Source of the DNA: Nonlabens arenilitoris
GTDB lineage: Bacteria; Bacteroidota; Bacteroidia; Flavobacteriales; Flavobacteriaceae
Reading direction: 5' to 3'
Length of the DNA stretch: 64,000 nt
Assembly: GCF_002954765.1 (NCBI RefSeq)
Contig: NZ_MTPW01000001.1
Span: 1,315,501 to 1,379,500 of the forward strand
A program made the translations under genes and the position numbers. Of the stretch, positions 53,491-62,864 are shown one piece after another. Position 1 is the stretch's first letter, and every line of letters starts with the position of its first letter. The notes beneath the pieces were generated by a model that saw only the letters and a list, made by a program, of their open reading frames with translations, was not told where the DNA came from and did no database searches.

Positions 53491-54708
53491 TTGAAAGGAA
53501 AACACATTACATTCATAGGGCTCAACTATGCGCCAGAAGACACAGCCATAGGTCTGTATTCTACTCAAATGGTAGAAGCACTCACAAGTGCTGGCGCAAC
53601 CGTAAATGTCGTTACAGCCTTTCCTTATTATCCGCAGTGGAAAATAGCGCAAGCCTATAAAGACCAGCCCAATTATCTTCAAGAAGAATATAAAGGCGCA
53701 AAACTCTACCGTTATAAGCAGTATGTGCCAGAAACGCCTACTTTTTTAAAACGCATCATTCATATTTTGAGTTTTACTAAAGGAAGTTTTTTCAATCTTA
53801 GAAAGATTAAAGAAGCAGATCTAGTCATTTCTATTATTCCGTTTACGTCCAGTGCATGGCTTGCAGGATATCATGCAAGAACTCACAAAGCAAAAAGTTG
53901 GATTCACATACAGGATTTTGAATTTGATGCCGCATTACAATCGGGTTTGTCTAGTGGTGGAAAAAAGTTGATTTTCAAGTATCTTTTTGGTCTTGAAAAA
54001 CGCATTTTAAATAAGGCAAACACGATTAGTACCATAAGTCATAATATGATTGCAAAACTGGAATCCAAAACCAGCCAGCCACATTATTACTTGCCTAACT
54101 GGATTGATGAAAATCAAGTAAACCCAGCGACTGCAAAGCAGCATTCTTACTTACGCAGTGATAAATTTAAATTGCTTTATAGTGGTAATGTAGGAGATAA
54201 GCAAGATTGGGATTTTTTCTCCGCTTTCGCGAAAGCGTTACCAACACAACATTATGACATTATCATCGTAGGTGCTGGAGCAAAATACCAGAAGTTAAAG
54301 GATACTACAAACCAAGAAAATATTCACTTTTACGATCCAGTTCCTTTTGAAGAACTCTCAGATTTACTGTGTAGTGCTGATGCGCATTTTTTGTTTCAAA
54401 AAACCGAAGTGCTCGATACTGTAATGCCGTCTAAACTGTTAGGCATGATGGCTAGCGAGAAGCCTTCTCTAGTTTTAGGAAATGCAAAGTCTGAAGTAAA
54501 ACAGGTGATGGAACTTGCAAATGCAGGTTGCTATCTCACTACTGCAAATGTTGAAACTGCCGTCAATCAATTAGAAAACTGGCGATTAAATCAAGAAGCA
54601 AGATTGCAAATAGGAAAAGAAGCAAGGTGTTATGTAACGCAACATTTTGCACGCAAACCTATATTAGACAATTGGGTAGATCAACTCACAGCATTACTGG
54701 ACAGCTAG
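53491..54708 (+). CDS. WcaI-like glycosyltransferase family 4
   Basis: A 405-residue GT-B glycosyltransferase, similar to colanic-acid WcaI. Seen: HITFIGLNYAPEDTAIGLYS at the start, FPYYPQWKI, SWIHIQDFEFDAAL, and the donor-half KFKLLYSGNVGDKQDWDFF plus VLDTVMPSKLLGMMASEKPSL (about 308-328). The start is TTG at 53491, 2 bases after the acetyltransferase, which is plausible by spacing. WcaF- and WcaI-type proteins being adjacent supports a common repeat-unit step. A perfect palindrome copy encodes SAFAKALPT near residue 246. Confidence 0.9.
   Translation: MKGKHITFIGLNYAPEDTAIGLYSTQMVEALTSAGATVNVVTAFPYYPQWKIAQAYKDQPNYLQEEYKGAKLYRYKQYVPETPTFLKRIIHILSFTKGSFFNLRKIKEADLVISIIPFTSSAWLAGYHARTHKAKSWIHIQDFEFDAALQSGLSSGGKKLIFKYLFGLEKRILNKANTISTISHNMIAKLESKTSQPHYYLPNWIDENQVNPATAKQHSYLRSDKFKLLYSGNVGDKQDWDFFSAFAKALPTQHYDIIIVGAGAKYQKLKDTTNQENIHFYDPVPFEELSDLLCSADAHFLFQKTEVLDTVMPSKLLGMMASEKPSLVLGNAKSEVKQVMELANAGCYLTTANVETAVNQLENWRLNQEARLQIGKEARCYVTQHFARKPILDNWVDQLTALLDS
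54222..54237. repeat. Perfect palindrome copy inside the WcaI-like gene
   Basis: CGCTTTCGCGAAAGCG read as AFAKA, close to the start of the donor-sugar domain. Confidence 0.9.
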
Positions 54709-54766
54709 TATACGATGCTACCAGCCATTTTCCCTATATTTACAGCTCTAACCACAATTATATTCG

Positions 54767-55756
54767 ATGAAGAAAAGAGTTCTTATTACTGGCGCAGCTG
54801 GATTTTTAGGTTCGCATTTATGTGATCGATTTATAAAAGAAGGATATCGTGTGGTAGCAATGGATAACCTAATTACAGGAGATCTCAAAAATATAGAACA
54901 TCTTTTTCCTTTAGAACAATTTGAATTTTATCATAATGATGTTAGTAATTATGTGCACGTCGCAGGTGAGTTAGATTACATTTTACATTTTGCGAGTCCA
55001 GCTAGCCCAATAGATTATTTAAAAATTCCTATCCAGACATTAAAAGTAGGATCCTTGGGAACGCATAATTTATTAGGCCTTGCTAAGGCTAAAAATGCAC
55101 GTATACTTATCGCCTCTACCAGTGAGATTTATGGAGATCCATTAGTACATCCTCAAAGTGAAGATTACTATGGAAACGTAAACACCATAGGACCTCGTGG
55201 TGTGTATGATGAGGCAAAACGATTTCAGGAGTCCATTACTATGGCATACCATCGTTTCCATGGTCTAGAAACACGCATCGTGCGTATTTTTAACACCTAT
55301 GGACCTAGAATGCGATTGAATGATGGACGTGTAATCCCTGCGTTCATGGGACAAGCACTGCGTGGAGAAGACATTACCGTTTTTGGAGATGGAAAACAGA
55401 CTCGTTCTTTTTGTTATGTGGATGATCAAGTAGAAGGAATTTATAGATTACTCTTGAGTGATTACAGTGATCCAGTAAATATTGGGAATCCGCACGAGAT
55501 TACAATTGGTGATTTTGCAAAAGAGATTATAGAACTTACTGGTACAGATCAAAGAGTGGTTTATAAAGAACTACCTCAAGATGATCCATTAAAGCGCAAA
55601 CCAGACATCACACTAGCTAAGGAAATCTTAGACTGGGAACCTAAGGTAACTCGTGAAGAAGGAATGCGTATTACTTTTGAATATTTTAAAACACTTTCTA
55701 AAGAAGAATTAGATAAACGTGAGCACAAAGACTTTACAAAACATATCAGACGATAG
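54767..55756 (+). CDS. UDP-glucuronate decarboxylase (UDP-xylose synthase)-like
   Basis: A 329-residue SDR enzyme. NAD-binding [17 protein letters not shown] (7-23), [34 protein letters not shown] (about 74-93, typical of UXS), [26 protein letters not shown] (Tyr/Lys) and [19 protein letters not shown] are all present. The ASPASP block separates it from plain glucose epimerases. It turns UDP-glucuronate into UDP-xylose. No UDP-glucose dehydrogenase is in the window to supply it. It overlaps the next gene by 38 bases. Confidence 0.9.
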   Translation: MKKRVLITGAAGFLGSHLCDRFIKEGYRVVAMDNLITGDLKNIEHLFPLEQFEFYHNDVSNYVHVAGELDYILHFASPASPIDYLKIPIQTLKVGSLGTHNLLGLAKAKNARILIASTSEIYGDPLVHPQSEDYYGNVNTIGPRGVYDEAKRFQESITMAYHRFHGLETRIVRIFNTYGPRMRLNDGRVIPAFMGQALRGEDITVFGDGKQTRSFCYVDDQVEGIYRLLLSDYSDPVNIGNPHEITIGDFAKEIIELTGTDQRVVYKELPQDDPLKRKPDITLAKEILDWEPKVTREEGMRITFEYFKTLSKEELDKREHKDFTKHIRR

Positions 55757-57107
55757 TATATCCTATCGAGATGGCCGTTATTCGGGACTGATAAGACCTT
55801 TTCTGTATTTAACAGATTTGTGCCTGATCATTGCTGGTGCGGGATATTTTTTTGATAGTAGTTTTGACTTACTCACTTTTGGAATTTTCATAGGTATATG
55901 CTGGGTGATAGTATCTATGCAATTTGATTTTTATCAAATACATCGCAATACTAAATTTATAACGCTGTTATTGCGTATTGCAAAACAGTCTGTCTTTTTT
56001 GCCTTCATAGTGTTTGCTTTTTTTGGCTATTATTATCAGCTTGATAGAGACTCTGTTTTTATATTTAAATACATAGGTGCTGCCATGGCTGCCATAGCGA
56101 CCATTAAGGTGAGTATCTTTTTCTTGTTTAGAAACTATCGTAAGGTATTAGGCGGTAACCTTAGACATATTGCGATTTTAGGTGCAAATAAGGACACAGA
56201 ACAGCTCAAGAACTTCTTTGCAAAGCGTCCTGATTATGGATACCGACTCAAAAATCTGTTTGATACAAACGACTCTTTTAATATTCAAGAGTTTACAGAT
56301 TGGGTAATTGAAAATAATGTAGATGAGATCTTTTGCTCTGTACCAGCATTAACTAATGAGCAATTAGTTGAACTTACAGATTTTGCAGACAATAACCTGC
56401 GTACTCTTAAATTTCTACCAGATACATCTGCAGTACTCTCTAAACAGTTACACTATGAATATTATGGTAAAACACCCATATTATCTTTAAGACAAATACC
56501 ATTAGACGATCCAGTAAATAAACTAGCAAAACGATCCTTTGATATAGCCTTTTCATTACTGGTAATAGTTGGAGTTCTATCCTGGTTAATACCTATAGTG
56601 GCCATCATTATTAAGTTAGAATCTAAAGGAGCTGTGTTTTTTAAACAAAAACGTAATGGACTAGACTATAAAGAGTTTACCTGTTATAAATTCCGCAGTA
56701 TGGTACCCAATAAGACCGCAGATTTACACCAAGTCACACGTGGAGATCATCGCATTACCAAAATAGGGAAGTTTTTACGTAAAACTAGTATTGATGAACT
56801 GCCACAGTTCTTTAATGTGTTTTTAGGAGATATGAGTGTAGTAGGACCTCGACCACATATGGTGAGCCACACACACATGTATGCAGAACGTATCGATAAG
56901 TTTATGGTGCGTCATTTTGTAAAACCAGGTATTACAGGACTCGCACAAGTAAGCGGTTATCGTGGCGAGGTAGAGACTGAAGAGGATATCATAGGTCGTG
57001 TGCGCAATGATATTTTCTATATAGAAAACTGGAGCACCGTTATGGATTTGAAGATCATCTTTAAAACTGTGGCAAACGTATTTATGGGTGAAGAAAAAGC
57101 CTATTAG
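55719..57107 (+). CDS. Initiating undecaprenyl-phosphate sugar phosphotransferase
   Basis: A 462-residue polyprenyl glycosylphosphotransferase (WbaP/WcaJ type), which puts the first sugar phosphate on undecaprenyl phosphate. Four N-terminal helices (about 25-145), a Rossmann-like CoA-binding_3 domain (about 148-250), one more membrane segment with [19 protein letters not shown] (about 268-286), and the catalytic end: [37 protein letters not shown] and [13 protein letters not shown]. The start GTG at 55719 overlaps UXS by 38 bases; a start nearer [16 protein letters not shown] is possible. It ends directly at the ATG of the next gene. Confidence 0.92.
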   Translation: MSTKTLQNISDDSISYRDGRYSGLIRPFLYLTDLCLIIAGAGYFFDSSFDLLTFGIFIGICWVIVSMQFDFYQIHRNTKFITLLLRIAKQSVFFAFIVFAFFGYYYQLDRDSVFIFKYIGAAMAAIATIKVSIFFLFRNYRKVLGGNLRHIAILGANKDTEQLKNFFAKRPDYGYRLKNLFDTNDSFNIQEFTDWVIENNVDEIFCSVPALTNEQLVELTDFADNNLRTLKFLPDTSAVLSKQLHYEYYGKTPILSLRQIPLDDPVNKLAKRSFDIAFSLLVIVGVLSWLIPIVAIIIKLESKGAVFFKQKRNGLDYKEFTCYKFRSMVPNKTADLHQVTRGDHRITKIGKFLRKTSIDELPQFFNVFLGDMSVVGPRPHMVSHTHMYAERIDKFMVRHFVKPGITGLAQVSGYRGEVETEEDIIGRVRNDIFYIENWSTVMDLKIIFKTVANVFMGEEKAY

Positions 57108-58358
57108 ATGGAACTTGTATCTGTCATTATGCCTACTTATAACAGTGCTTTAACTCTTAAAGAAGCGCTAGACAGCATCATTCATCAATCATACAGACCT
57201 ATAGAAATTATCACAATTGATGACGCAAGTAATGATGATAGTCTCGCTGTTGCGAAAAAATATGCACAACAACACAGCACTCAAGATTTACAGTTCGTTG
57301 CTCTAAGCAATGACGAGAACGCTGGAGCAGGAATAAGCAGAAACAAAGGAGTCGAAAAAGCCTCAGGTACCTATATCGCTTTTCTAGATGCAGATGATAT
57401 ATGGAAACCAGAAAAGCTTACGACTCAAATCGACGCTATGAAAACTCAAAACGCTAGCGTATGTTATGGAGCTTATGAGATCTTTAAAACCAATCCAGAT
57501 CAGCCTATCTCAGTTTATAAAGTATTTGAAAAACTTACTTATGATAAATTGCATAAAACCAATTATCTGGGCAATCTTACAGGTATTTATAACGCTGCTG
57601 TATTAGGTAAAATAGCCATTCCATCATTGCGTAAAAGGCAAGATTGGGCCATGTGGTTAGACGTTCTTAAAAAAGCAGATTTTGCGATAGGAATTCAAGA
57701 ACCTATTGCTAGTTACCGACTAAGCGATGGACTGTCTGCAAATAAAATAGAATTGGTAAAGCATAACTATGCAGTTTATAGAAAACACTTAGGTTACTCA
57801 GCGATGAAGAGCTATTGGAATATGATGTTGTTTTTTTATGAGCAGTTTCTTGTAAAGAAGAAAATGATAGTTTCGATTGAAAAAAAGCAAAAGGAGTCTT
57901 CAAAAAATGATGATTGGTTTCCTGATAAAATTTTAATTCAAAGAGAAGAAGATTATCACACACATTATTTAGGTGAACTTAATGATGGCCGATTATTCTT
58001 CGGTTATAACACCTTTATTTTTCCAAATGGCTTTCAGGCTGAAAATTGGCAAGAGTCTCGTTTAGAGTATGTGGTAGTTTATCTATTCGATAATAATGGT
58101 AAGTTTTTGGAGGCTTTATACAAGTTTATAGGTAAAACTAAAGATGTCCAGATTGGGGAATCAGAGCGTTTATTGTTACAATTATTACAGCCATTAGGTA
58201 AATTAAAATTTAGAAGTATTGAAGTCAAACCATTTTCAACAATAATTGATGGGTTTGAATTTGGACTTATTACAGATGATGAAATCCAAACCATTGAATT
58301 ACAGCCAAGTTCTACTATTGCTTTTTCTGCTCCTTGGAATGGTGAATACGATACCTAA
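57108..58358 (+). CDS. Glycosyltransferase family 2
   Basis: A 416-residue GT-A glycosyltransferase. The N-terminal domain (1-220) has VSVIMPTYNSALTLKEALDSI (4-24), the acidic ITIDDASNDDS, NKGVEKASGTYIAFLDADDIW with the DxD-type DADD, and RKRQDWAMWLDVLKK. The C-terminal 170 residues have no family I recognise. It starts right after the phosphotransferase stop. Its 3' end overlaps the tail of the CapK-like gene on the other strand by 4 bases. It may add the second sugar. Confidence 0.88.
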   Translation: MELVSVIMPTYNSALTLKEALDSIIHQSYRPIEIITIDDASNDDSLAVAKKYAQQHSTQDLQFVALSNDENAGAGISRNKGVEKASGTYIAFLDADDIWKPEKLTTQIDAMKTQNASVCYGAYEIFKTNPDQPISVYKVFEKLTYDKLHKTNYLGNLTGIYNAAVLGKIAIPSLRKRQDWAMWLDVLKKADFAIGIQEPIASYRLSDGLSANKIELVKHNYAVYRKHLGYSAMKSYWNMMLFFYEQFLVKKKMIVSIEKKQKESSKNDDWFPDKILIQREEDYHTHYLGELNDGRLFFGYNTFIFPNGFQAENWQESRLEYVVVYLFDNNGKFLEALYKFIGKTKDVQIGESERLLLQLLQPLGKLKFRSIEVKPFSTIIDGFEFGLITDDEIQTIELQPSSTIAFSAPWNGEYDT

Positions 58359-59653
58359 TCCACTTCGCTCATAAATTGTTTCAATTTCCCACGATTACTG
58401 CGGTCTAAAGAATCTAATCTGGTAAAAATTACTTCAAGTCCTGGTTCTAGATATTGATCCATTGCGGCTTGAACTTGGGTTTTTTGTGATGCATCCATAT
58501 CTGTTTTACTCACATATTGAATTTCAAAAGATGTTTCTGCTTTTTGAATGATTATAAATTCTAGTATGTTGACATCTTCATTGATAATCGATTTTGTAAC
58601 ATAATAAAAGGTCAATCCAGGAACGACTTTACCACTAGGTAATCTTGCGATATCACTGGTACGACCTTGTAGATTTTCTAGAATTCTGGTACCATTTTCT
58701 AGTGTTTTTAAACTTCCTAAATCGCCTATTTCATAGCGTATCATAGGATGTGCTAGGTTATATAAATCGGTAACGAGTATACGACCTATTATTCCATCTG
58801 TAACTGGTTGATTAGCATCATCGACTATTTCTATAAATAGATTTTGCTGGTTCAGAACAAATTCTCCTTGTTGATTTTCCATAGCGATTAATCCTACCTC
58901 GCTAGCTCCATATTCATTCACAATGGGAACACCTATCCATTTTTCAAGCAATTTGCGATCATCTGCAAAAAGCATTTCACTGGTTACGATACATATTTTT
59001 AGACTTGGGCAGTAGGTTTTGAGAGTTGTACCTTTCTCACGACAGTATTTTGCTAGTAGTACGATACTGCTGGTATAACCGTTGAGGTATTCGTATTCGC
59101 TTTCGCGAAAGCGTGATACATACTTCTTTAATATCGCGTCATTTAAATTGAAAATAGGAAACCTTTTGCGATTGCTCACATAGTCTTTAAGGAGTTCTAC
59201 ATATTTACCTTTTCCACTCAATGGTATCCCATAAAAACGAGCCTGTAAAGACGTGTTGAGGTCAATGTCATGTTCATTATAGGCATGATGAAATGCAGCC
59301 CAGGTAATCGCGTGTGCAAACTTATCTTTTGCATAAGTAAAAGGATGACCGCTAGAACCACTGGTTTTTCCTTTAAAAACGTTTTTTGAGCTGTAGTCGT
59401 TACTTAATCTTTCATGAAGTGGTTGCTGTAAATCTCTTTTAGTAAGTACTGGAAGCTTTGCCCAGTCAGTAGATTTGTTTTCTAATAGATTTATATAGAA
59501 GTTGTTATGCTTTAAATGATGTTGTACAATTGCCTTCTTTTGTTGTTCTATAGATTCATCAGTGTTACTTAATAATTGCTTAAAACGAGATTTGGCTTCC
59601 TGAATAGGGAAACCTTGCCATCTTAATATGTTGTCAAAAAGTTGTAGTGGCAT
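58355..59653 (-). CDS. CapK/PaaK-like adenylate-forming enzyme
   Basis: A 432-residue protein similar to phenylacetate-CoA ligase and capsule-locus CapK proteins. Seen: FKGKTSGSSGHPFTYAKDKFA (ATP-binding P-loop, about 92-112), VNEYGASEVGLIAMENQQG (about 238-256) and ATP/adenylate-binding VTDLYNLAHPMIRYEIGDLG (about 300-319). Such proteins in polysaccharide loci are thought to activate or transfer an acid onto a sugar; the exact reaction is unknown. ATG at 59651-59653 is chosen, since the farther one at 59710 lies in the shared divergent promoter with purD. It holds a perfect palindrome (RFRESEY). Confidence 0.8.
   Translation of the reverse strand: MPLQLFDNILRWQGFPIQEAKSRFKQLLSNTDESIEQQKKAIVQHHLKHNNFYINLLENKSTDWAKLPVLTKRDLQQPLHERLSNDYSSKNVFKGKTSGSSGHPFTYAKDKFAHAITWAAFHHAYNEHDIDLNTSLQARFYGIPLSGKGKYVELLKDYVSNRKRFPIFNLNDAILKKYVSRFRESEYEYLNGYTSSIVLLAKYCREKGTTLKTYCPSLKICIVTSEMLFADDRKLLEKWIGVPIVNEYGASEVGLIAMENQQGEFVLNQQNLFIEIVDDANQPVTDGIIGRILVTDLYNLAHPMIRYEIGDLGSLKTLENGTRILENLQGRTSDIARLPSGKVVPGLTFYYVTKSIINEDVNILEFIIIQKAETSFEIQYVSKTDMDASQKTQVQAAMDQYLEPGLEVIFTRLDSLDRSNRGKLKQFMSEVD
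59098..59113. repeat. Perfect palindrome copy inside the CapK-like gene
   Basis: CGCTTTCGCGAAAGCG read on the minus strand in the third frame, giving RFRES. Confidence 0.9.
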
Positions 59654-59677
59654 TTTAAATTTTAAAGCAATATTGAG

Positions 59678-59697
59678 CAAGGTAAAACTTATTTTTG
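59678..59697. promoter_or_regulatory. Divergent promoters of purD and the CapK-like gene
   Basis: TATTTTTG at 59690-59697 (plus) fits TAnnTTTG, 18 bases before purD. TACCTTG at 59678-59684 (minus) is a one-base-short version, 24 bases before the CapK-like ATG. Confidence 0.45.
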
Positions 59698-59715
59698 CAT
59701 TCTTAAACACAACCT

Positions 59716-60987
59716 ATGAACGTCCTTATTCTAGGAAGCGGTGGCCGCGAGCACGCTTTTGCATATTCAATTTCAAAAAGCTCTTTACTTTCTCAACTTT
59801 TTGTTGCTCCAGGAAATGCTGGTACGGCTCAAATAGCGACTAATGTAGCGCTAGGCGTGACTGATTTTCCAGCGATTAAAGAATTTGTTCTTGAGAATAA
59901 TGTGCAAATGGTAGTAGTAGGACCAGAAGCACCACTGGTAGAAGGAATCTATGATTACTTTCAAGAAGACGCTGCTCTTAAAAATGTCAACGTTATAGGG
60001 CCATCTAAACAAGCAGCCATGCTTGAAGGTTCTAAAGAGTTTGCAAAAGAATTTATGGAACGCAATGAAGTTCCTACGGCAGCTTATCAAAGTTTTACTA
60101 GCGATACACTTAAGGAAGGAATGGCGTTTATTAATTCATTAAAGCCTCCATTTGTTCTAAAAGCAGATGGACTCGCTGGTGGTAAAGGTGTGCTTATAAT
60201 TTCTGATGCTCAAGAAGCTAAAGAATCTCTTGAAGAAATGCTGGTAGGTGGAAAATTTGGCGCAGCATCTAATAAAGTTGTGATTGAAGAATTTCTAGAC
60301 GGTATAGAAATGAGCGTTTTTGTTTTAACCGATGGCGACTCTTATAAAATTTTGCCTACTGCAAAGGATTATAAACGTATAGGTGAAGGCGACACAGGTT
60401 TAAACACCGGTGGAATGGGTGCGGTCTCTCCAGTACCATTTGCAGGAGATGTACTGATGCAAAAAATTGAGCAAAAAGTTGTCATTCCAACTATAGAAGG
60501 ATTTAAAAAGGAAAACTTAGTCTACAAGGGATTTGTCTTTATAGGTCTAATGATTGTAGATCAAGAACCGCTTGTTATAGAATATAACGTACGTATGGGT
60601 GATCCAGAAACTGAAGCTGTTCTTCCACGTATATCTAGTGATTTATTAAGTCACTTAAATGCTTTTGCAACATCTAGCTTAGATCAAGAAAATCTAGTGA
60701 TCGATGAGCGCAGTGCAACAACAGTAATGTGTGTTGCAGGTGGCTATCCTGAAGCTTATGATAAAGGGATGGAGATTACAGGACTAGACAAGGTAGTAGA
60801 CAGCATCGTTTTTCATGCAGGTACGACTGTAAAAGATGATAAAGTAGTTACTAATGGTGGACGTGTTATGACAGTAACTTCTTATGGTACAGATTTCAAT
60901 GAGGCACTAAAAAAATCCTACCAGAATGTAGATAAACTACACTTTGATAGGATGTATTATAGAACCGATATAGGATTTGACCTATAG
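59716..60987 (+). CDS. purD: Phosphoribosylamine-glycine ligase
   Basis: A 423-residue ATP-grasp enzyme that makes glycinamide ribonucleotide, the second step of purine synthesis. Seen: LILGSGGREHAFAYSISKS at the start, PGNAGTAQIATN, VVVGPEAPLVEGIYDYF, FVLKADGLAGGKGVLIISDA (ATP-binding, about 147-166), NTGGMGAVSPVPF, and GFVFIGLMIVDQEPLVIEYNVRMGDPETE. Length is normal. It has its own promoter, divergent from the CapK-like gene. It is not next to other pur genes. Confidence 0.97.
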   Translation: MNVLILGSGGREHAFAYSISKSSLLSQLFVAPGNAGTAQIATNVALGVTDFPAIKEFVLENNVQMVVVGPEAPLVEGIYDYFQEDAALKNVNVIGPSKQAAMLEGSKEFAKEFMERNEVPTAAYQSFTSDTLKEGMAFINSLKPPFVLKADGLAGGKGVLIISDAQEAKESLEEMLVGGKFGAASNKVVIEEFLDGIEMSVFVLTDGDSYKILPTAKDYKRIGEGDTGLNTGGMGAVSPVPFAGDVLMQKIEQKVVIPTIEGFKKENLVYKGFVFIGLMIVDQEPLVIEYNVRMGDPETEAVLPRISSDLLSHLNAFATSSLDQENLVIDERSATTVMCVAGGYPEAYDKGMEITGLDKVVDSIVFHAGTTVKDDKVVTNGGRVMTVTSYGTDFNEALKKSYQNVDKLHFDRMYYRTDIGFDL

Positions 60988-60997
60988 TGGTTAATAT

Positions 60998-61240
60998 TTA
61001 TTTCTGATTTTTTCCTAAGAAAGAATGAGCAGTTTGTGTGTGGTCTTCCTCACCATTTGCTTCAAAAATACGTAGTTGCTTAATCCAGTAACCTAAAGCT
61101 ACTATTAAAATTGCAATACAAATCCATGAAACGGTATTTGCTAACCACCAGTTTTCTAACTCTAATTCAGCTAGGGCTGAAAATGGAGCTAATAATATCT
61201 CTTCAAAAAAGTATGCGATTCCTTCAAAAAATTCTTTCAT
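60998..61240 (-). CDS. Small membrane protein, DUF6341-like
   Basis: An 80-residue protein with an amphipathic start (MKEFFEGIAYFFEEILLAPF), ELENWWLANTVSWI and one membrane helix (about 34-53), ending in a soluble acidic tail. I recall similar flavobacterial proteins with ELENWWLANT (DUF6341) beside the next gene; this is from memory. A TATTTTTG promoter element (61266-61273, minus strand) sits 25 bases upstream. The function is unknown. Confidence 0.65.
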   Translation of the reverse strand: MKEFFEGIAYFFEEILLAPFSALAELELENWWLANTVSWICIAILIVALGYWIKQLRIFEANGEEDHTQTAHSFLGKNQK

Positions 61241-61286
61241 TACTGTAAATTGCTTTATACTGATGCAAAAATAGTCAAAAAACCAT

Positions 61287-62198
61287 ATGCTTTCTACTTT
61301 TTTTAGTACTTCTAGACCTGTTCACTATTTGATGGTGTTCATTATAGTAGTCTTGACGGTATTAATTACAATATTATGGGATCCACAAAGACAATGGTGG
61401 GAACTTATTGCTATACTAATTTTGTCGGGAAGCCTTGCTCTAGTTGAATTTATTGTGTCTAAAAACGATTTAACACCTTCATCCAGTTATGTGTTGTGGT
61501 GTGCTACAATTTTATCACTTACTTATCTTGCATTTAAAGTACCGCTGCATATTATGGTTGCATTGTTCTTTGTTCTGCTAGCAATTCGTCGTTTATTGAG
61601 TCTTAAAACAGGACATTCAATTATAAAAAAGATTTTTGACGCTACCTTTTGGATAGCTATAGCGACCGTCTTTTATCATTGGAGCGCCTTATTATATCTC
61701 TTGGTTTTTGTTTCTATATTTCTTTATGTGCGCAATGACTTCAGGCACTGGGCGACACCATTTATTGCATTGGGTTGTGTATGGGTTTTATTATTTACCT
61801 ATGATTATGTGTGGGATAACCACGTCATTTCTTCGTTATGGGACTTATATAAATCTTCATATTTATGGGAGTATACAGTATTTCAAAGTCAAGAAATTAT
61901 CTTGTTTTTTCTGATTATTTTTTCTGTGTTTGGACTATTTATTTACTTGACAAAGCTCATTGATATACAGCAAAGTGTGCGACCACGATTTACTATTATG
62001 ACATTTATGGGTTTATGTGGTATTGCTTTATTTTTAATCGATTTTGAATCATTCTGTAATGGTGGATATTTATTTCTCATATTACCACTAAGTGTATTTA
62101 TCGCAAGAGCAGTGCACGCAATAAATCATAAAATATTTAAAGAAATTCTTCTTTGGATTCCTGTTTTACTGCTGTTGGGCAGTTTTTTACTGTATTAA
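61287..62198 (+). CDS. Integral membrane protein, DUF6427-like
   Basis: A 303-residue protein with about nine or ten hydrophobic helices, starting MLSTFFSTSRPVHYLMVF. I recall this as the flavobacterial DUF6427 family, usually next to the small DUF6341 gene and purD or upp as here. There is no transporter or enzyme motif I can name. It is divergent from the DUF6341-like gene, with only 46 bases between their starts. Confidence 0.7.
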   Translation: MLSTFFSTSRPVHYLMVFIIVVLTVLITILWDPQRQWWELIAILILSGSLALVEFIVSKNDLTPSSSYVLWCATILSLTYLAFKVPLHIMVALFFVLLAIRRLLSLKTGHSIIKKIFDATFWIAIATVFYHWSALLYLLVFVSIFLYVRNDFRHWATPFIALGCVWVLLFTYDYVWDNHVISSLWDLYKSSYLWEYTVFQSQEIILFFLIIFSVFGLFIYLTKLIDIQQSVRPRFTIMTFMGLCGIALFLIDFESFCNGGYLFLILPLSVFIARAVHAINHKIFKEILLWIPVLLLLGSFLLY

Positions 62199-62227
62199 AT
62201 CAAACCCTAAAATTGACTAAAGAGACT

Positions 62228-62235
62228 TATATTTG
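62228..62235 (+). promoter_or_regulatory. -7 promoter element for the DUF4254 gene
   Basis: TATATTTG, 19 bases before the ATG at 62255; fits TAnnTTTG exactly. Confidence 0.5.
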
Positions 62236-62254
62236 TATCTTAAAATAACAAATT

Positions 62255-62863
62255 ATGTTCTCAGATAAAGCCAATGCTATTTTTCAAAAAGTCATCGATG
62301 TTTACCACGTTGTAAATACAGTTGATCAACCTTTTGAAAATGCATATGATCGTAATACAGATCTTATAGAGCACTTATTATATCGCAAGTGTTGGATTGA
62401 TACGGTACAATGGCATTATGAAGATATCATCCGTGATCCTAACATTGATCCAGTTGCAGCACTAACTTTAAAACGTCAGATAGATGCTAGTAATCAAGAT
62501 CGTACAGATATGGTCGAGTATGTAGATAGTTATTTTTTAGATAAATATGCAGATGTTACCGTTAAGGATAACGCCACTATTAATACAGAAAGTCCTGCAT
62601 GGGCAATTGATAGATTATCTATCCTAGCCTTAAAGATTTATCACATGAATGAAGAGGCAACACGTACAGATGCTTCTCAATCACATATTGATGCCTGTCA
62701 GAAAAAATTAGACATTTTATTAGAACAACGTATTGATCTTTCTACTGCTCTAGATCAATTGTTAGAAGACATCGCGCATGGTCGTAAATACATGAAAGTG
62801 TATAAGCAAATGAAGATGTATAATGATGATGAGCTTAATCCAGTATTGAGAGCACGTAAATAA
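62255..62863 (+). CDS. DUF4254 protein
   Basis: A 202-residue soluble, helical protein of the Bacteroidota DUF4254 family. Seen: LLYRKCWIDTVQWHYEDIIRDPNIDP (about 42-67), LKRQIDASNQDRTDMVEYVD and SPAWAIDRLSILALKIYHMNEE. Function is unknown. In many genomes it lies directly beside a GT9 heptosyltransferase-like gene, as here (1-base gap), which suggests a shared role in envelope sugar assembly. That is inference from gene order. Confidence 0.85.
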   Translation: MFSDKANAIFQKVIDVYHVVNTVDQPFENAYDRNTDLIEHLLYRKCWIDTVQWHYEDIIRDPNIDPVAALTLKRQIDASNQDRTDMVEYVDSYFLDKYADVTVKDNATINTESPAWAIDRLSILALKIYHMNEEATRTDASQSHIDACQKKLDILLEQRIDLSTALDQLLEDIAHGRKYMKVYKQMKMYNDDELNPVLRARK

Positions 62864-62864
62864 T

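Noticed and set aside
36174..58358. Polysaccharide locus as a recently acquired island
   Set aside because: No integrase, tRNA junction, direct repeats or insertion sequences were seen, and the local palindrome occurs inside it at the same density as outside.
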